Source: Methylotenera versatilis 79 (GTDB lineage Bacteria > Pseudomonadota > Gammaproteobacteria > Burkholderiales > Methylophilaceae). Taken from it: 64,000 nt of DNA. The stretch spans positions 2,540,278 to 2,604,277 of the forward strand of contig NZ_ARVX01000001.1 of NCBI RefSeq assembly GCF_000384375.1, written 5' to 3'. Below the pieces are notes generated by a model, which was not told the DNA's origin, did no database searches, and saw only the letters and a program-made list of their open reading frames with translations. Positions 49,805 through 59,594 of the stretch are shown here, in pieces. Positions within the stretch are counted from its first letter, which is position 1, and every line of letters begins with the position of its first letter. The position numbers and the translations under genes were made by a program.

Positions 49805-51148
49805 ATGAGTTTACAAGATGTTTTAGTGCCTGATATTGGCAACTTCGATAGCGTTGATGTGATTGAAGTACTGGTAAAAGCAGGCGACACGATTGCCAAA
49901 GACGATTCACTCCTTACAGTGGAATCTGACAAAGCGTCAATGGATATTCCTGCGCCATTTGCTGGTGTGGTGAAAGAGGTCAAATTAAAAGTGGGCGATA
50001 AAATCGCACAAGGCCATTTGATATTAACTATAGAAGCGGATGCTGCAGCCGAAAGTAAACCAGCGGTTGCGCCTACAGAGGCAAAAGTAGCGCCAGCTAG
50101 CGCACCAAAAGCAGAGATTGCAGCAGCTATTCCAGAAGCGTCACGCCCTGCCCCAGAACCAGCAAAACAAGTACAACCGGCACACCAGCCTTTGCCAGTA
50201 GGTGAAAGCGTTGTGATTAATGGCGGCAAAACTTCACACGCTAGCCCTTCTGTGCGTAAATTTGCACGTGAATTAGGTGTTAACTTGGCGTTTGTTAAGG
50301 GTAGCGCAGCAAAGGATCGCATCACACAAGCCGATATACAAGCATTCGTAAAAGGCGAACTAGCCAAACCGCGCACTGAAAATATGGGTGCAGGATTAGG
50401 CAGCTTGGCTACGCTTCCAATGCCAGTGATTGATTTCAGCCAGTTTGGCAATATTGAAAACAAACCGCTGTCACGTATTAAAAAAATATCTGGCGCAAAC
50501 TTACATAGAAACTGGGTTACTGCACCACACGTCACGCAGTTTGACGAAGCAGATATCACGGATTTAGAAGACTTTAGAAAGTCCATGCAAGCGGATGCTG
50601 AAAAACGTGGCGTTAAGCTCACCATGTTGGCATTTTTAATTAAAGCTTCTGTAAATGCATTAAAAGCTTATCCAAATTTCAATTCGTCGCTTTCACCTGA
50701 TGGCGATAGTTTGATCTTAAAGAATTACTTCAATATCGGCTTTGCCTGCGACACGCCAGACGGTTTAGTCGTGCCAGTAGTGAAAGATGTGCAGCAAAAA
50801 GATGTGCTGGATATCGCGCGCGATTTGGGTGAGTTATCCACCAAAGCGCGCGAGCGCAAGTTAAAAGTAGAAGAAATGCAAGGCGGTTGCTTTACCATTT
50901 CCAGCCTTGGCGGCATTGGCGGCACAATGTTTACGCCAATCATTAACTGCCCAGAAGTAGCGATTTTAGGCGTTTCACGCTCATCAATGCAGCCAGTTTA
51001 CGATGCGAAGACCAAAGCTTTTGAACCGCGCTTAATCTTGCCGATGTCACTTTCCTACGACCATCGCGTGGTTGATGGTGCCGATGGCGCGCGCTTTACT
51101 AGTCATATGCGCATGATGTTATCTGACGTACGTCGCTTATTACTTTAG
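49805..51148 (+). CDS. aceF: Dihydrolipoamide acetyltransferase (E2 of pyruvate dehydrogenase)
   Basis: A 447-residue protein. It has one N-terminal lipoyl domain with the lipoylated Lys at residue 43 (VESDKASMD), an Ala/Pro-rich linker, an E3/E1-binding domain (ASPSVRKFARELGVNL), and a catalytic domain ending with SYDHRVVDGADG (catalytic His 420, Asp 424). It moves the acetyl group to CoA. Only one lipoyl domain is present here, against three in E. coli; a second one is on LpdA. It lies 34 bases after aceE. Confidence 0.97.
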   Translation: MSLQDVLVPDIGNFDSVDVIEVLVKAGDTIAKDDSLLTVESDKASMDIPAPFAGVVKEVKLKVGDKIAQGHLILTIEADAAAESKPAVAPTEAKVAPASAPKAEIAAAIPEASRPAPEPAKQVQPAHQPLPVGESVVINGGKTSHASPSVRKFARELGVNLAFVKGSAAKDRITQADIQAFVKGELAKPRTENMGAGLGSLATLPMPVIDFSQFGNIENKPLSRIKKISGANLHRNWVTAPHVTQFDEADITDLEDFRKSMQADAEKRGVKLTMLAFLIKASVNALKAYPNFNSSLSPDGDSLILKNYFNIGFACDTPDGLVVPVVKDVQQKDVLDIARDLGELSTKARERKLKVEEMQGGCFTISSLGGIGGTMFTPIINCPEVAILGVSRSSMQPVYDAKTKAFEPRLILPMSLSYDHRVVDGADGARFTSHMRMMLSDVRRLLL

Positions 51149-51198
51149 TCCAACTGCAGCAAAAAATCGCACTGTTTTAGTGCGAAATTCTTAAAAAT

Positions 51199-51235
51199 CA
51201 TCCATTAACCTGCTACTTCTGCAGCTTAATGGATG
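51199..51235. repeat. Large inverted repeat after aceF
   Basis: CATCCATTAA/TTAATGGATG with an inner CTGC/GCAG helix makes a long hairpin with one mismatch. No T-run follows on the plus strand, so it may slow transcription or stabilise the message end rather than act as a classical terminator. Confidence 0.6.
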
Positions 51236-51343
51236 TAAATCCATCCAAATCCCCTGTAATTTTGTCTGATCAAACTGGTACGACTATTGCTAAGTATTAT
51301 TAAGCGCGCATTTTTGCTTGATGACTAACGATTGGGGATTATC

Positions 51344-52393
51344 ATGACCATGTTTGTTCCTACGCTTGCTCCTGCATTATTTTTTTCCACTGGCTTACTT
51401 TTAGGCTTGTCTTTACTAACAGCAACGCCTATCTATGCTGAACCAACAGATGAATTAGTACAAAAGATTAGTACGCATGTCGTCAAAGTGCAAGTGGCTC
51501 TTGCCAATGGTGCATACGGATTGGGTTCTGGCGTGGTGGTGGCAAAAGACCAAGTAGTCACCAATTGCCATGTTATCGCTAATGCAGTGTCTGTCAGCGT
51601 GAATACCAATAATGAAAACTATAGCGCCAGCGCACTTAAGTCAGACTGGCACCACGATTTATGCATATTAAAAACGGAAGGTTTAATCGCACCAGCAACT
51701 AATATTGGGTCTAGCGAAAACCTTAAATACGAGCAACCCGTTTATACGGTCGGTTTTGCCAGTTTTTCACCACGTCCAAATGGTACTTTTGGCTTTGTCA
51801 AAGGGCTCTATCCAATGGATGACAGTGTGGTTATCAGAGCCAGCAACGCTTTCAGGCTAGGCGATAGTGGCGGCGGCATGTTTGACGAAGCGGGTAATCT
51901 AGTGGGAATCATCACCGTTAAAAGCCCAGGCCGCAATGCTTTTTACTACAACATGTCTGTCGAATGGGTGAAAAAACTCCTCAATCAACCGGAACAAAGC
52001 GTCACTAGTATGAGTGAGTTAGCATTCTGGGCAGAGTCTGAAGAAAAATGGCCGTTCTTTATGCGTGTCGTGCAACCACTTAAAACTGAAAATTGGGCAG
52101 AGCTAAATAAGATTGCAGCACAGTGGGCAGAAAAAGAGCCGAATACGATTGAAGCTTTATATTATTGCGCCGTAGCAGAATATAGTTTAAAAAATACCGC
52201 TTATGCAGAACTACATTTAAAGCAAGTGGTTGCGACCAATAGTAATCACGCTAGTGCACTTTATTATTTAGGCTTGATTGCAGAGCAAAATGGCAAACGA
52301 ATTGAAGCCTTAAATATGGTTGCTGCACTGAATGTTTTAGACATAACAGCCGCAAACGATCTTAAATCTGCAATGGGTATTAAAGTAGAGTAA
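51344..52393 (+). CDS. Secreted trypsin-like serine protease with TPR-like C-terminus
   Basis: A 349-residue exported protein with a signal peptide of about 32 residues (ATPIYA cut). The trypsin-like domain has the triad His76 (VTNCHVI), Asp105 (WHHDLCIL) and Ser175 (RLGDSGGGMF), so it should be active. The C-terminal third (about 240-340) contains helical pairs resembling TPR units (YYCAVAEYSLKNTAYAELHL, HASALYYLGLIAEQNGK). The ATG at 51344 has GGGGAT upstream. It lies between aceF and lpdA without an obvious metabolic link, with about 195 and 246 bases of spacer. Confidence 0.85.
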   Translation: MTMFVPTLAPALFFSTGLLLGLSLLTATPIYAEPTDELVQKISTHVVKVQVALANGAYGLGSGVVVAKDQVVTNCHVIANAVSVSVNTNNENYSASALKSDWHHDLCILKTEGLIAPATNIGSSENLKYEQPVYTVGFASFSPRPNGTFGFVKGLYPMDDSVVIRASNAFRLGDSGGGMFDEAGNLVGIITVKSPGRNAFYYNMSVEWVKKLLNQPEQSVTSMSELAFWAESEEKWPFFMRVVQPLKTENWAELNKIAAQWAEKEPNTIEALYYCAVAEYSLKNTAYAELHLKQVVATNSNHASALYYLGLIAEQNGKRIEALNMVAALNVLDITAANDLKSAMGIKVE

Positions 52394-52639
52394 TCGCAAT
52401 TTCAGGCTAAATATCCACTTAATTTGTCGCAATTTAATTTTGCTTATAGTCCAGCCGAATCTGGACTATAAGCACTTTCTATTGAACTTCAAACATAAGC
52501 CTTGCACGCTATATTCACCAATTAATCTATTTCTGCTCTAACTAAAGTTCTGTTTTGAAAGCTGCCCTTTTAAAGCTTAAAACTCGCACTTTAATGATAA
52601 AATCACTCTAATTTCTTTAGATGTAAACAAAGGGTAAGC

Positions 52640-54442
52640 ATGAGCGATTTAGTGGATGTATTAGTCCCCGATATTGGCAATTTTGACAGCGTTGATATCA
52701 TCGAAGTATTAATAAAAGTCGGTGACACGATTGCTAAGGAAGATTCATTAATCACGGTTGAGTCAGATAAGGCATCGATGGATATTCCATCTTCGCATGA
52801 CGGCGTAGTGAAAGAAATAAAAGTCAAAGTGGGCGATAAAGTCGCTAAGGGTTCAGCGATTTTGGTTGTTGAAACAGCCGTTGCCGTAAGCGCATCAGAA
52901 TCCACACAAAATACAACTGCAGTTAAAGCAGAAACATCTGCTACAGAAAGCGCACCTAGTAACGCTGCTGCTAAAAATGATGCAAATCCTAAAACTGTTT
53001 CAACGATTGGCAGTAGCGATATCGATACACAAGTCGTCGTTCTAGGCTCTGGCCCTGGCGGTTATACCGCTGCTTTCCGCGCTGCTGATCTTGGCTTAAA
53101 AGTGGTGTTAATTGAACGTTATCCAACATTGGGCGGCGTTTGTTTAAACGTAGGCTGCATCCCGTCTAAAGCTTTATTACATACAGCCAAAGTCATTACA
53201 GAAGCTGAAGAAACAGCGCATCATGGCGTGAGTTTTAGTTCGCCAAATATTGATTTAGACGCGCTACGCAACTGGAAAAGTAACGATGTGGTCGCCAAGC
53301 TTACCGGCGGCCTTGCACAAATGGCAAAACAACGCGGCGTTACCGTTGTTGTAGGCGTTGGCGCATTTACCAGCGCAAATCAAATCGCAGTCACCGATAG
53401 CGCTGGCAAAGTCACAACTGTTGGCTTTGAAAACACTATTATCGCGGCAGGTTCACAAGCGACTAAATTTCCTGGTTTAGACCAAGCGACAGCGAGTGAT
53501 GAGCGCATCATGGATTCGACAGGTGCGTTGGCGTTGGCGGATATTCCAAAACGCATGCTAGTCATCGGCGGCGGCATTATCGGTTTGGAAATGGGTACCG
53601 TTTATGATGCACTAGGCACAAAAGTCAGCGTGGTCGAATTTACAGATGGTTTAGTACAAGGTTGCGACCGTGACTTAGTGCGCCCACTGCAAAAACGCAT
53701 GGAAAAACGCTTTGAAGCCATCATGCTTTCAACCAAAGTGGCAAAAATGGAAGCCAAAAAAGAGGGAATTTTGGTCAGTTTTGAAGGCCAAGATGCTCCA
53801 AAAGAGCCTCAACTATATGACCGTGTTTTAGTATCAATCGGTCGCCGTCCAAATGGAAAAAACATTGGTGCAGAATTAGCTGGCGTTGCTGTAGATGAGC
53901 GCGGATTTATTGCAGTCGATAAACAAATGCGCACAAACGTAGCGCATATCTTTGCCATCGGCGATATCGTCGGCCAACCTATGCTGGCGCACAAAGCCAC
54001 GCATGAAGGTAAAGTCGCCGCGGAAGTGATTGCAGGTCATAAAGTAGAGTTTCAAGCTGCTTGCATTCCATCCGTTGCTTACACAGACCCAGAAATCGCT
54101 TGGGCTGGCGTGACGGAAATCGAAGCTAAAGCCAAAGGTATCGAATATGAAAAAGCCAGCTTTCCTTGGGCTGCAAGTGGTCGTGCTATCTCGATTGCCC
54201 GCACCGAAGGCACAACTAAATTGATTTTTGACAAAACCACACATCGCTTAATCGGTGCGGGCATTGTGGGTGTAAACGCAGGCGAATTGTTGGCAGAAGC
54301 CGTGTTAGCGATTGAAATGGGTGCAGATGCGCATGATTTAGGCTTAACCATTCACGCACATCCAACCTTATCAGAAACCATTTGCTTTGCCGCAGAAATG
54401 AAAGAAGGCACGATAACGGATTTGTACATCAAAAAAAGGTAG
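52640..54442 (+). CDS. lpdA: Dihydrolipoamide dehydrogenase with N-terminal lipoyl domain
   Basis: A 600-residue E3 enzyme that re-oxidises dihydrolipoamide with NAD. Residues about 1-80 are a lipoyl domain very similar to that of AceF (lipoyl Lys at residue 44). The FAD domain follows ([17 protein letters not shown]), with the redox disulphide in [13 protein letters not shown]. The C-terminal catalytic HAHPTLSE is present. The fused lipoyl domain is typical of betaproteobacterial E3. It is separated from aceF by the protease gene, and probably has its own promoter. Confidence 0.97.
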   Translation: MSDLVDVLVPDIGNFDSVDIIEVLIKVGDTIAKEDSLITVESDKASMDIPSSHDGVVKEIKVKVGDKVAKGSAILVVETAVAVSASESTQNTTAVKAETSATESAPSNAAAKNDANPKTVSTIGSSDIDTQVVVLGSGPGGYTAAFRAADLGLKVVLIERYPTLGGVCLNVGCIPSKALLHTAKVITEAEETAHHGVSFSSPNIDLDALRNWKSNDVVAKLTGGLAQMAKQRGVTVVVGVGAFTSANQIAVTDSAGKVTTVGFENTIIAAGSQATKFPGLDQATASDERIMDSTGALALADIPKRMLVIGGGIIGLEMGTVYDALGTKVSVVEFTDGLVQGCDRDLVRPLQKRMEKRFEAIMLSTKVAKMEAKKEGILVSFEGQDAPKEPQLYDRVLVSIGRRPNGKNIGAELAGVAVDERGFIAVDKQMRTNVAHIFAIGDIVGQPMLAHKATHEGKVAAEVIAGHKVEFQAACIPSVAYTDPEIAWAGVTEIEAKAKGIEYEKASFPWAASGRAISIARTEGTTKLIFDKTTHRLIGAGIVGVNAGELLAEAVLAIEMGADAHDLGLTIHAHPTLSETICFAAEMKEGTITDLYIKKR

Positions 54443-54505
54443 TTATCTGCCTGAACTAGGCGGAATAAGTGCTTTATTTGAATATGAACTGACTAGAGAA
54501 TGACC

Positions 54506-54546
54506 AACGTATGCCCAAATTAACATCGTTAATTTGGGCATACGTT
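54506..54546. repeat. Perfect 18-bp inverted repeat between lpdA and the SPOR gene
   Basis: An 18-bp perfect stem (left arm 54506-54523, right arm 54529-54546, loop CATCG) lies between the converging ends of lpdA and the SPOR gene. It should work as a two-way terminator. Only a weak T-rich stretch follows on the plus strand and none on the minus strand. Confidence 0.75.
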
Positions 54547-54639
54547 TATTAAATATTCATGCTAATAATTGGTTAAGTCCAGTCATTTAAAAGCATACGC
54601 ACTAAGCATACTTAACCCATTTTTTTGCTTAAAAATTCC

Positions 54640-55335
54640 CTAAGAACAAGCCGCCACTCTCAATTCACTGCCTACAAATTCTGGGCTGATTTTTTGTAAT
54701 TCCAATGCCGCTTCTGGCGTAACGGCTTTAATCAATAAACTGGAAATATTTTTACCAGGGCTACGCAAGGCTTTAGTCGCACCTTTTACGCCTTTGGCTA
54801 GTAAATCATTTAATAAATTGGTTGCTAACTTTTCATCTTGAAACAAGCCAAAAGAAATCGCATGACGCCATTGCGAATCTTGCACAACAAATATCTCACC
54901 CACACCTAACGCCTTAATTTCATCTGCCTTTTCTTGCGCAAGCTTTGCATTTTTTAAAGGCGGGTAATACACCCAAAAACGTCTCTCGGTTTGCGGTGGT
55001 TCTGCTATTTTGGCAACTCCGTTTAAGCCCAATTTAACCAAGGCCACTTGTGCGGATGGCAAATTGCTGGCGGTAAAATTACCCCATTCGTAACAACTTG
55101 TCGCAGTTGCTTCAGTCGCTGGATTAACTGGCATAGCGTTAGCAGGCAAAGGAGCAACAGGCAAAGCAGCCACTTTCTTCGGCATAGCTTGTAACGCTAC
55201 TTGGTCTAGTATCTTGAGTTTTTCGGGTGAAATTTCGTTAGTCACCACAGTTGGTGGTGGCGCAATCTTATCGATATTAAAATACACTAACAAACCTGCA
55301 TTAACTAACAGCAAAAACCACAACAGCCACTTCAT
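54640..55335 (-). CDS. SPOR-domain membrane protein
   Basis: A 231-residue protein with one N-terminal membrane segment (about 3-21), a Pro/Ala linker, and a C-terminal SPOR-like domain (about 119-200, RRFWVYYPPLKNAKLAQEKA onward). SPOR domains bind denuded glycan at septa, which suggests a division or envelope role. Its ATG overlaps the coaX stop by four bases, so it is co-translated with coaX and birA. Confidence 0.82.
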   Translation of the reverse strand: MKWLLWFLLLVNAGLLVYFNIDKIAPPPTVVTNEISPEKLKILDQVALQAMPKKVAALPVAPLPANAMPVNPATEATATSCYEWGNFTASNLPSAQVALVKLGLNGVAKIAEPPQTERRFWVYYPPLKNAKLAQEKADEIKALGVGEIFVVQDSQWRHAISFGLFQDEKLATNLLNDLLAKGVKGATKALRSPGKNISSLLIKAVTPEAALELQKISPEFVGSELRVAACS

Positions 55336-56090
55336 ATCGTTTCTTTCTCTAATATTGCTAAACCTTGCAGTACAAGATTTTCTGCCATCATAACCTGTTT
55401 TTCGCTTACGTTTAAATGTGCGATTAATGCCGCAAAAATTGCAGAAGCATCACCACCGCTAATAATGATTTTAGGCGAACAATCACTGTATTTTTGCAGT
55501 TGCTGCCACTGTACGGCAATCGCACCAACGGCTGAATTTAAGCAGCCTGTTTGAATCGCATCCTGCGTATTGGTTGGGAAAAGACTAAAACCACCCTCAC
55601 CCACTTGTAATTGTGTTGTGTTTTGCGTTAATGCGGTTTGCATCAAGCGCAAACCTGGCATGATAGTACCGCCCAAAAACACCGCTTTATTGTCTTGGTC
55701 ACTTTTAACTAGAGCATCGATAGTGATTGCCGTGCCCGCATTCACGACTAAAGTCGCTTGCTGAGTTATATGCCAAGCCGCAATCAGCGCCGCCCAACGA
55801 TCAGCACCCAGTTTTTCGGCTTGCTCATATTGGTTAATCACATGACAAGCCTGCTGTTTTGCCACAACGAAATACGTGTTTAATGGCGCAACTAACTGTG
55901 CGATTTGCTGCGCGACTGATTCGCCCGCCACATTCGCAATCAACACTTTGCTGGCTTTTTGCGCAGCTTGTGCTAATGTCGATTTACTCAAATCAATATT
56001 TATACAAACTTCTGTCGCTTGCATCACGCCAGCGCTATTGACCAACGCCCATTTGGTGCGCGTATTACCGCTATCAATCACTAATAACAT
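55332..56090 (-). CDS. coaX: Type III pantothenate kinase
   Basis: A 252-residue ASKHA-fold kinase that phosphorylates pantothenate, the first step of CoA synthesis. DSGNTRTKWALV is the phosphate loop, GADRWAALIAAW and VVNAGTAITIDAL carry the conserved Asp residues, and GGTIMPGL completes the set. It is insensitive to CoA feedback in known members. The start overlaps the birA stop by one base. Confidence 0.96.
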   Translation of the reverse strand: MLLVIDSGNTRTKWALVNSAGVMQATEVCINIDLSKSTLAQAAQKASKVLIANVAGESVAQQIAQLVAPLNTYFVVAKQQACHVINQYEQAEKLGADRWAALIAAWHITQQATLVVNAGTAITIDALVKSDQDNKAVFLGGTIMPGLRLMQTALTQNTTQLQVGEGGFSLFPTNTQDAIQTGCLNSAVGAIAVQWQQLQKYSDCSPKIIISGGDASAIFAALIAHLNVSEKQVMMAENLVLQGLAILEKETI

Positions 56091-57076
56091 TACGCAGAAT
56101 CTCCTGCAGTTAAAGGTCTTAACGAAATCTCGCCAGCTGAAAAACGCTGCAATCCAAGTGAGGTTTGCACCATCAAAATGCCATCATCCGCCACATTTTT
56201 TACCACGCCAAATACTTCGGTAGCATTCGGCATTAACATACGCACCGCCTGATTATGATAAGCGTGATAACTTAGCCATTCATCCCGCAAGCCAACAAAG
56301 CCAAGCTGTTCAAAACTATTTAATACATCTGCCAAATGCTTTAATAACGTACCCAATAGAATATTTTGGTTAATCTGATGATGAGATGATTTTTGCAAAT
56401 CAGTTGTCGGCTGGTCAATACTTTCAATCACCACTTTTGGCAGATTCAAATTAATACCGATGCCAATCACCGCGGTACTTGGCCCATCTAAATCGCCTTG
56501 TAACTCAATTAAAATCCCAGCCAGTTTTTTGCCATCGATTAACACATCATTCGGCCATTTCAATTGTGCCTGATTAATGCCAAGACTCGCTAATGTACGC
56601 ATTAATGCCACGCCGACAGCCAAACTTAAGCCAGATAAAGCCGCCGCACCACATTGAAAACGCCATACTAAAGAAAAAGTTAAACTTGCCCCCAATTGCG
56701 AAACCCAAGTACGGCCGCGCCTGCCTTTACCGCTGGTTTGAATGTGGGCGGCTACACAAGTCGCGTGCGGCACGTTTTTTTGTTGCATCAAATACGTATT
56801 GGTAGAAGCGACTTCATCTAAAATGATTAAGTTAAACCATTCTCGCTGTTCACCAATTGCACTTAACACTAAATTTTTATCTAAAAAATCAATCGCTTGC
56901 GGTAATTTATAGCCGCGACCGCGCACTGAAAAAATGGTAACGCCCAACCCTTCGGCTTGCTTAATCGCATTCCAAATCGTGGCGCGCGTCACTTTAAACT
57001 GCTGTGCCAACGCCTCACCAGAATGAAACTGGCCATCAGATAGCAATTGTAAAATGGGGAAAGTTAGTTTATTCAT
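56090..57076 (-). CDS. birA: Biotin--[acetyl-CoA-carboxylase] ligase / biotin operon repressor
   Basis: A 328-residue bifunctional protein. An N-terminal winged helix-turn-helix (GEALAQQFKVTRATIWNAIK) should bind a biotin operator. The ligase core has SGKGRRGRTWVSQ (biotinyl-AMP formation), KWPNDVLIDGKKLAGILIEL and the C-terminal SH3-like domain. It attaches biotin to acetyl-CoA carboxylase. The HTH suggests that it also represses biotin synthesis genes, which are not in this window. Confidence 0.97.
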   Translation of the reverse strand: MNKLTFPILQLLSDGQFHSGEALAQQFKVTRATIWNAIKQAEGLGVTIFSVRGRGYKLPQAIDFLDKNLVLSAIGEQREWFNLIILDEVASTNTYLMQQKNVPHATCVAAHIQTSGKGRRGRTWVSQLGASLTFSLVWRFQCGAAALSGLSLAVGVALMRTLASLGINQAQLKWPNDVLIDGKKLAGILIELQGDLDGPSTAVIGIGINLNLPKVVIESIDQPTTDLQKSSHHQINQNILLGTLLKHLADVLNSFEQLGFVGLRDEWLSYHAYHNQAVRMLMPNATEVFGVVKNVADDGILMVQTSLGLQRFSAGEISLRPLTAGDSA

Positions 57077-57210
57077 ATGGGTTTGTTCTATCAGCCAAAT
57101 TTTATCACAGCAGATGCGTGCGGCTTTAGTAAATCAAAGCAGCCATAATGCAATTCAAGCGTGTAAAATATCGTGATTATTAGCTTATAAAAAACGATAC
57201 AAAAACATCT

Positions 57211-58977
57211 ATGTCTGCAGAAAAAACACCACTTCCATTAGGTTCTAACTTTATTCGTGCCATTGTTGAACACGATTTAGCTGATAACAAATATGCCGCA
57301 AAAAAATGGGCAGGCAGCCCAGGTGATGCAGCGCATCAAGCAGCAGGTCAACCAGACTCAGCAAAAATCCGCACCCGTTTTCCGCCAGAACCAAACGGCT
57401 ATCTGCATATTGGCCATGCAAAAAGTATTTTTCTAAACTTTGGTTTAGCGCGCGATTATGCTGGCGTTTGCCATCTGCGTTTTGACGATACCAATCCAGA
57501 AAAAGAAAGCCAAGAATACGTAGATAGCATTTCTGATGCGGTGAAGTGGTTAGGTTTTGATTGGCAAAATGACAGCGAATCCAATTTGTATTTCGCCAGC
57601 AACTATTTTGATTTTATGTACCGCGCAGCAGAAAGCTTGATTGAAAATGGTCACGCGTATGTGGATAGCCAAAGTGCGGATGAAATGCGTGCGAATCGCG
57701 GCACATTAACTGAGGCAGGCACAGACTCGCCTTGGCGTAATCGTACTGTAGCAGAAAATCTGCAATTATTCCGCGAAATGCGCGATGGTAAACATGCGGA
57801 TGGCAGTTTGATATTGCGCGCTAAAATTGATATGGCATCACCTAATATCAACTTGCGTGACCCTGCGATATACCGCGTACGCCGTGCGCATCACCACAAC
57901 ACAGGCGACACATGGTGCATTTACCCCATGTACACGTTTGCACATCCAATTGAAGATGCATTAGAGCAAATTACGCACTCAATTTGCACACTGGAATTTG
58001 AGGATCAACGCCCGTTTTACGATTGGTTGTTAGAGCGACTTGCCGAAGCTGGTTTGTTGGCGAACCCATTGCCAAAACAATATGAGTTTTCGCGCCTTAA
58101 CTTAACCTACGTGGTGCTATCAAAACGTAAGTTAATCGATTTAGTTGAGCAAAAACACGTTTCAGGTTGGGATGACCCACGTTTGCCCACTTTAGCTGGC
58201 GCACGCCGCCGTGGTTATGTGGCAGAAGGATTTAAATTATTCACAGATAGAATAGGCGTAAGCAAAGCGGATTCATGGATTGAATACACCATATTAGAAG
58301 ATTGCATGCGCGAAGTGCTAAATGATTCGGCAGAGCGCAGAATTGCCGTGTTAGATCCGATTAGGTTGGTGATTGATAACTATGAAGTTGGCAAGGTAGA
58401 AGATTGCTTTGCACCAAACCATCCATTAAAACCAGAGTTAGGCAAACGCGTTGTGCCATTAACGCGTGAACTATGGATAGAAGCAGAAGACTTTATGGAA
58501 ACGCCAAGTAAAGGCTTTTTCAGATTAACGCCAGATGGCATGGTGCGCTTACGTTATGGTTACGTGGTGAAATGTACAGGCTTTGAAAAAGATGCTGCAG
58601 GTAAGGTCACAGTGGTGCATTGCGACTATCTGCCAGATACAAAATCCGGCACACCGGGTTCAGATAGCGTAAAAGTAAAAGGTAATATTCACTGGGTAAG
58701 CGCGCAACATGCTTACGCGGCAGAGATTCGTTTATACGACAGATTGTTCAAAGAGGCGCATCCTGGTTCAGGCGACCGAGATTATTTGAATGACTTAAAT
58801 CCAGATTCTGTAACAGTGATTACTGCACAACTGGAACCAAGCTTAAAAGATGCAAAGCCAGAAGACAGATTCCAATTTGAACGCCACGGTTATTTTGTTG
58901 CAGATAAAAAAGACAGTGTTACTGGCAAGCCAGTATTTAATCGCACCGTTACTTTGCGGGATGCTTGGCAGAAATAA
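57211..58977 (+). CDS. glnS: Glutamine--tRNA ligase
   Basis: A 588-residue class I synthetase. FPPEPNGYLHIGHAKSIFLN contains the HIGH motif, and TYVVLSKRKLIDLVEQ contains the KMSKS-like motif. Two beta-barrel anticodon-binding domains lie C-terminally (from about residue 350). The length is a little above the E. coli enzyme because of an N-terminal segment (residues 1-50). It is transcribed divergently from birA. Confidence 0.97.
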   Translation: MSAEKTPLPLGSNFIRAIVEHDLADNKYAAKKWAGSPGDAAHQAAGQPDSAKIRTRFPPEPNGYLHIGHAKSIFLNFGLARDYAGVCHLRFDDTNPEKESQEYVDSISDAVKWLGFDWQNDSESNLYFASNYFDFMYRAAESLIENGHAYVDSQSADEMRANRGTLTEAGTDSPWRNRTVAENLQLFREMRDGKHADGSLILRAKIDMASPNINLRDPAIYRVRRAHHHNTGDTWCIYPMYTFAHPIEDALEQITHSICTLEFEDQRPFYDWLLERLAEAGLLANPLPKQYEFSRLNLTYVVLSKRKLIDLVEQKHVSGWDDPRLPTLAGARRRGYVAEGFKLFTDRIGVSKADSWIEYTILEDCMREVLNDSAERRIAVLDPIRLVIDNYEVGKVEDCFAPNHPLKPELGKRVVPLTRELWIEAEDFMETPSKGFFRLTPDGMVRLRYGYVVKCTGFEKDAAGKVTVVHCDYLPDTKSGTPGSDSVKVKGNIHWVSAQHAYAAEIRLYDRLFKEAHPGSGDRDYLNDLNPDSVTVITAQLEPSLKDAKPEDRFQFERHGYFVADKKDSVTGKPVFNRTVTLRDAWQK

Positions 58978-58990
58978 TTGAGTATTTTTT

Positions 58991-59563
58991 ATGATTAAGT
59001 CTGTCGAATTAAACAAAGCGTATCGCCTTTTAAATCATGGGCCAACTGTTCTGGTTTCTTCGCAGCATGGTGAAAAGTGTAACGTGATGGCAGCAGCTTG
59101 GAATATGCCTTTGGATTTCGATCCGCCTAAAATCGCGATTGTTATTGATAAAAATACGTTTACTCGTGAATTGCTGGAAGCTTCTGGCAGTTTTGCCATC
59201 AATGTGCCATGTCATGCTCAAGCAGCAATGGTAGTAAAAGTAGGTTCGAGCAGTGGGCGTGAGCTTTTGGGCAAAGAGGTAGACAACAAGCTTCTCGCTT
59301 TCGAATTACCGACTTTTCCTGCTACAAAGATTGACTCACCTTTACTAGGAGGTTGTGTTGCTTGGCTAGAATGTAAAATAATCAGTCAGCCGCCTATTCA
59401 AGATATTTATGATTTATTTCTAGCTGAAGTGGTGGCGGCTCAAGCGGATAGTCGCGTGTTCACTGATGGCCATTGGCATTTTGATGGTCACGATGACTTA
59501 CGTACCATCCACCATATTGCAGGCGGCAACTTTATGGCAATTGGTGAAGCATTCAAAATATAA
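58991..59563 (+). CDS. Flavin reductase-like FMN-binding protein
   Basis: A 190-residue protein of the flavin reductase-like domain family (split barrel, FMN). GEKCNVMAAAWNMPLDFDPPKIAI and NTFTRELLEASGSFAINVP are typical. It could reduce flavin or a related partner with NAD(P)H; the physiological role is unknown. It begins 13 bases after glnS and may be read from the same message. Confidence 0.82.
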   Translation: MIKSVELNKAYRLLNHGPTVLVSSQHGEKCNVMAAAWNMPLDFDPPKIAIVIDKNTFTRELLEASGSFAINVPCHAQAAMVVKVGSSSGRELLGKEVDNKLLAFELPTFPATKIDSPLLGGCVAWLECKIISQPPIQDIYDLFLAEVVAAQADSRVFTDGHWHFDGHDDLRTIHHIAGGNFMAIGEAFKI

Positions 59564-59594
59564 ACAATTCGCAATTTCAATATAAGGTTTGAAT

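Noticed and set aside
49774..50625. Long open frame (283 codons) on the minus strand opposite aceF
   Set aside because: It lies fully inside the certain aceF gene, its translation is Ser/Ala/Thr-rich without domains, and it reflects codon bias on the opposite strand.
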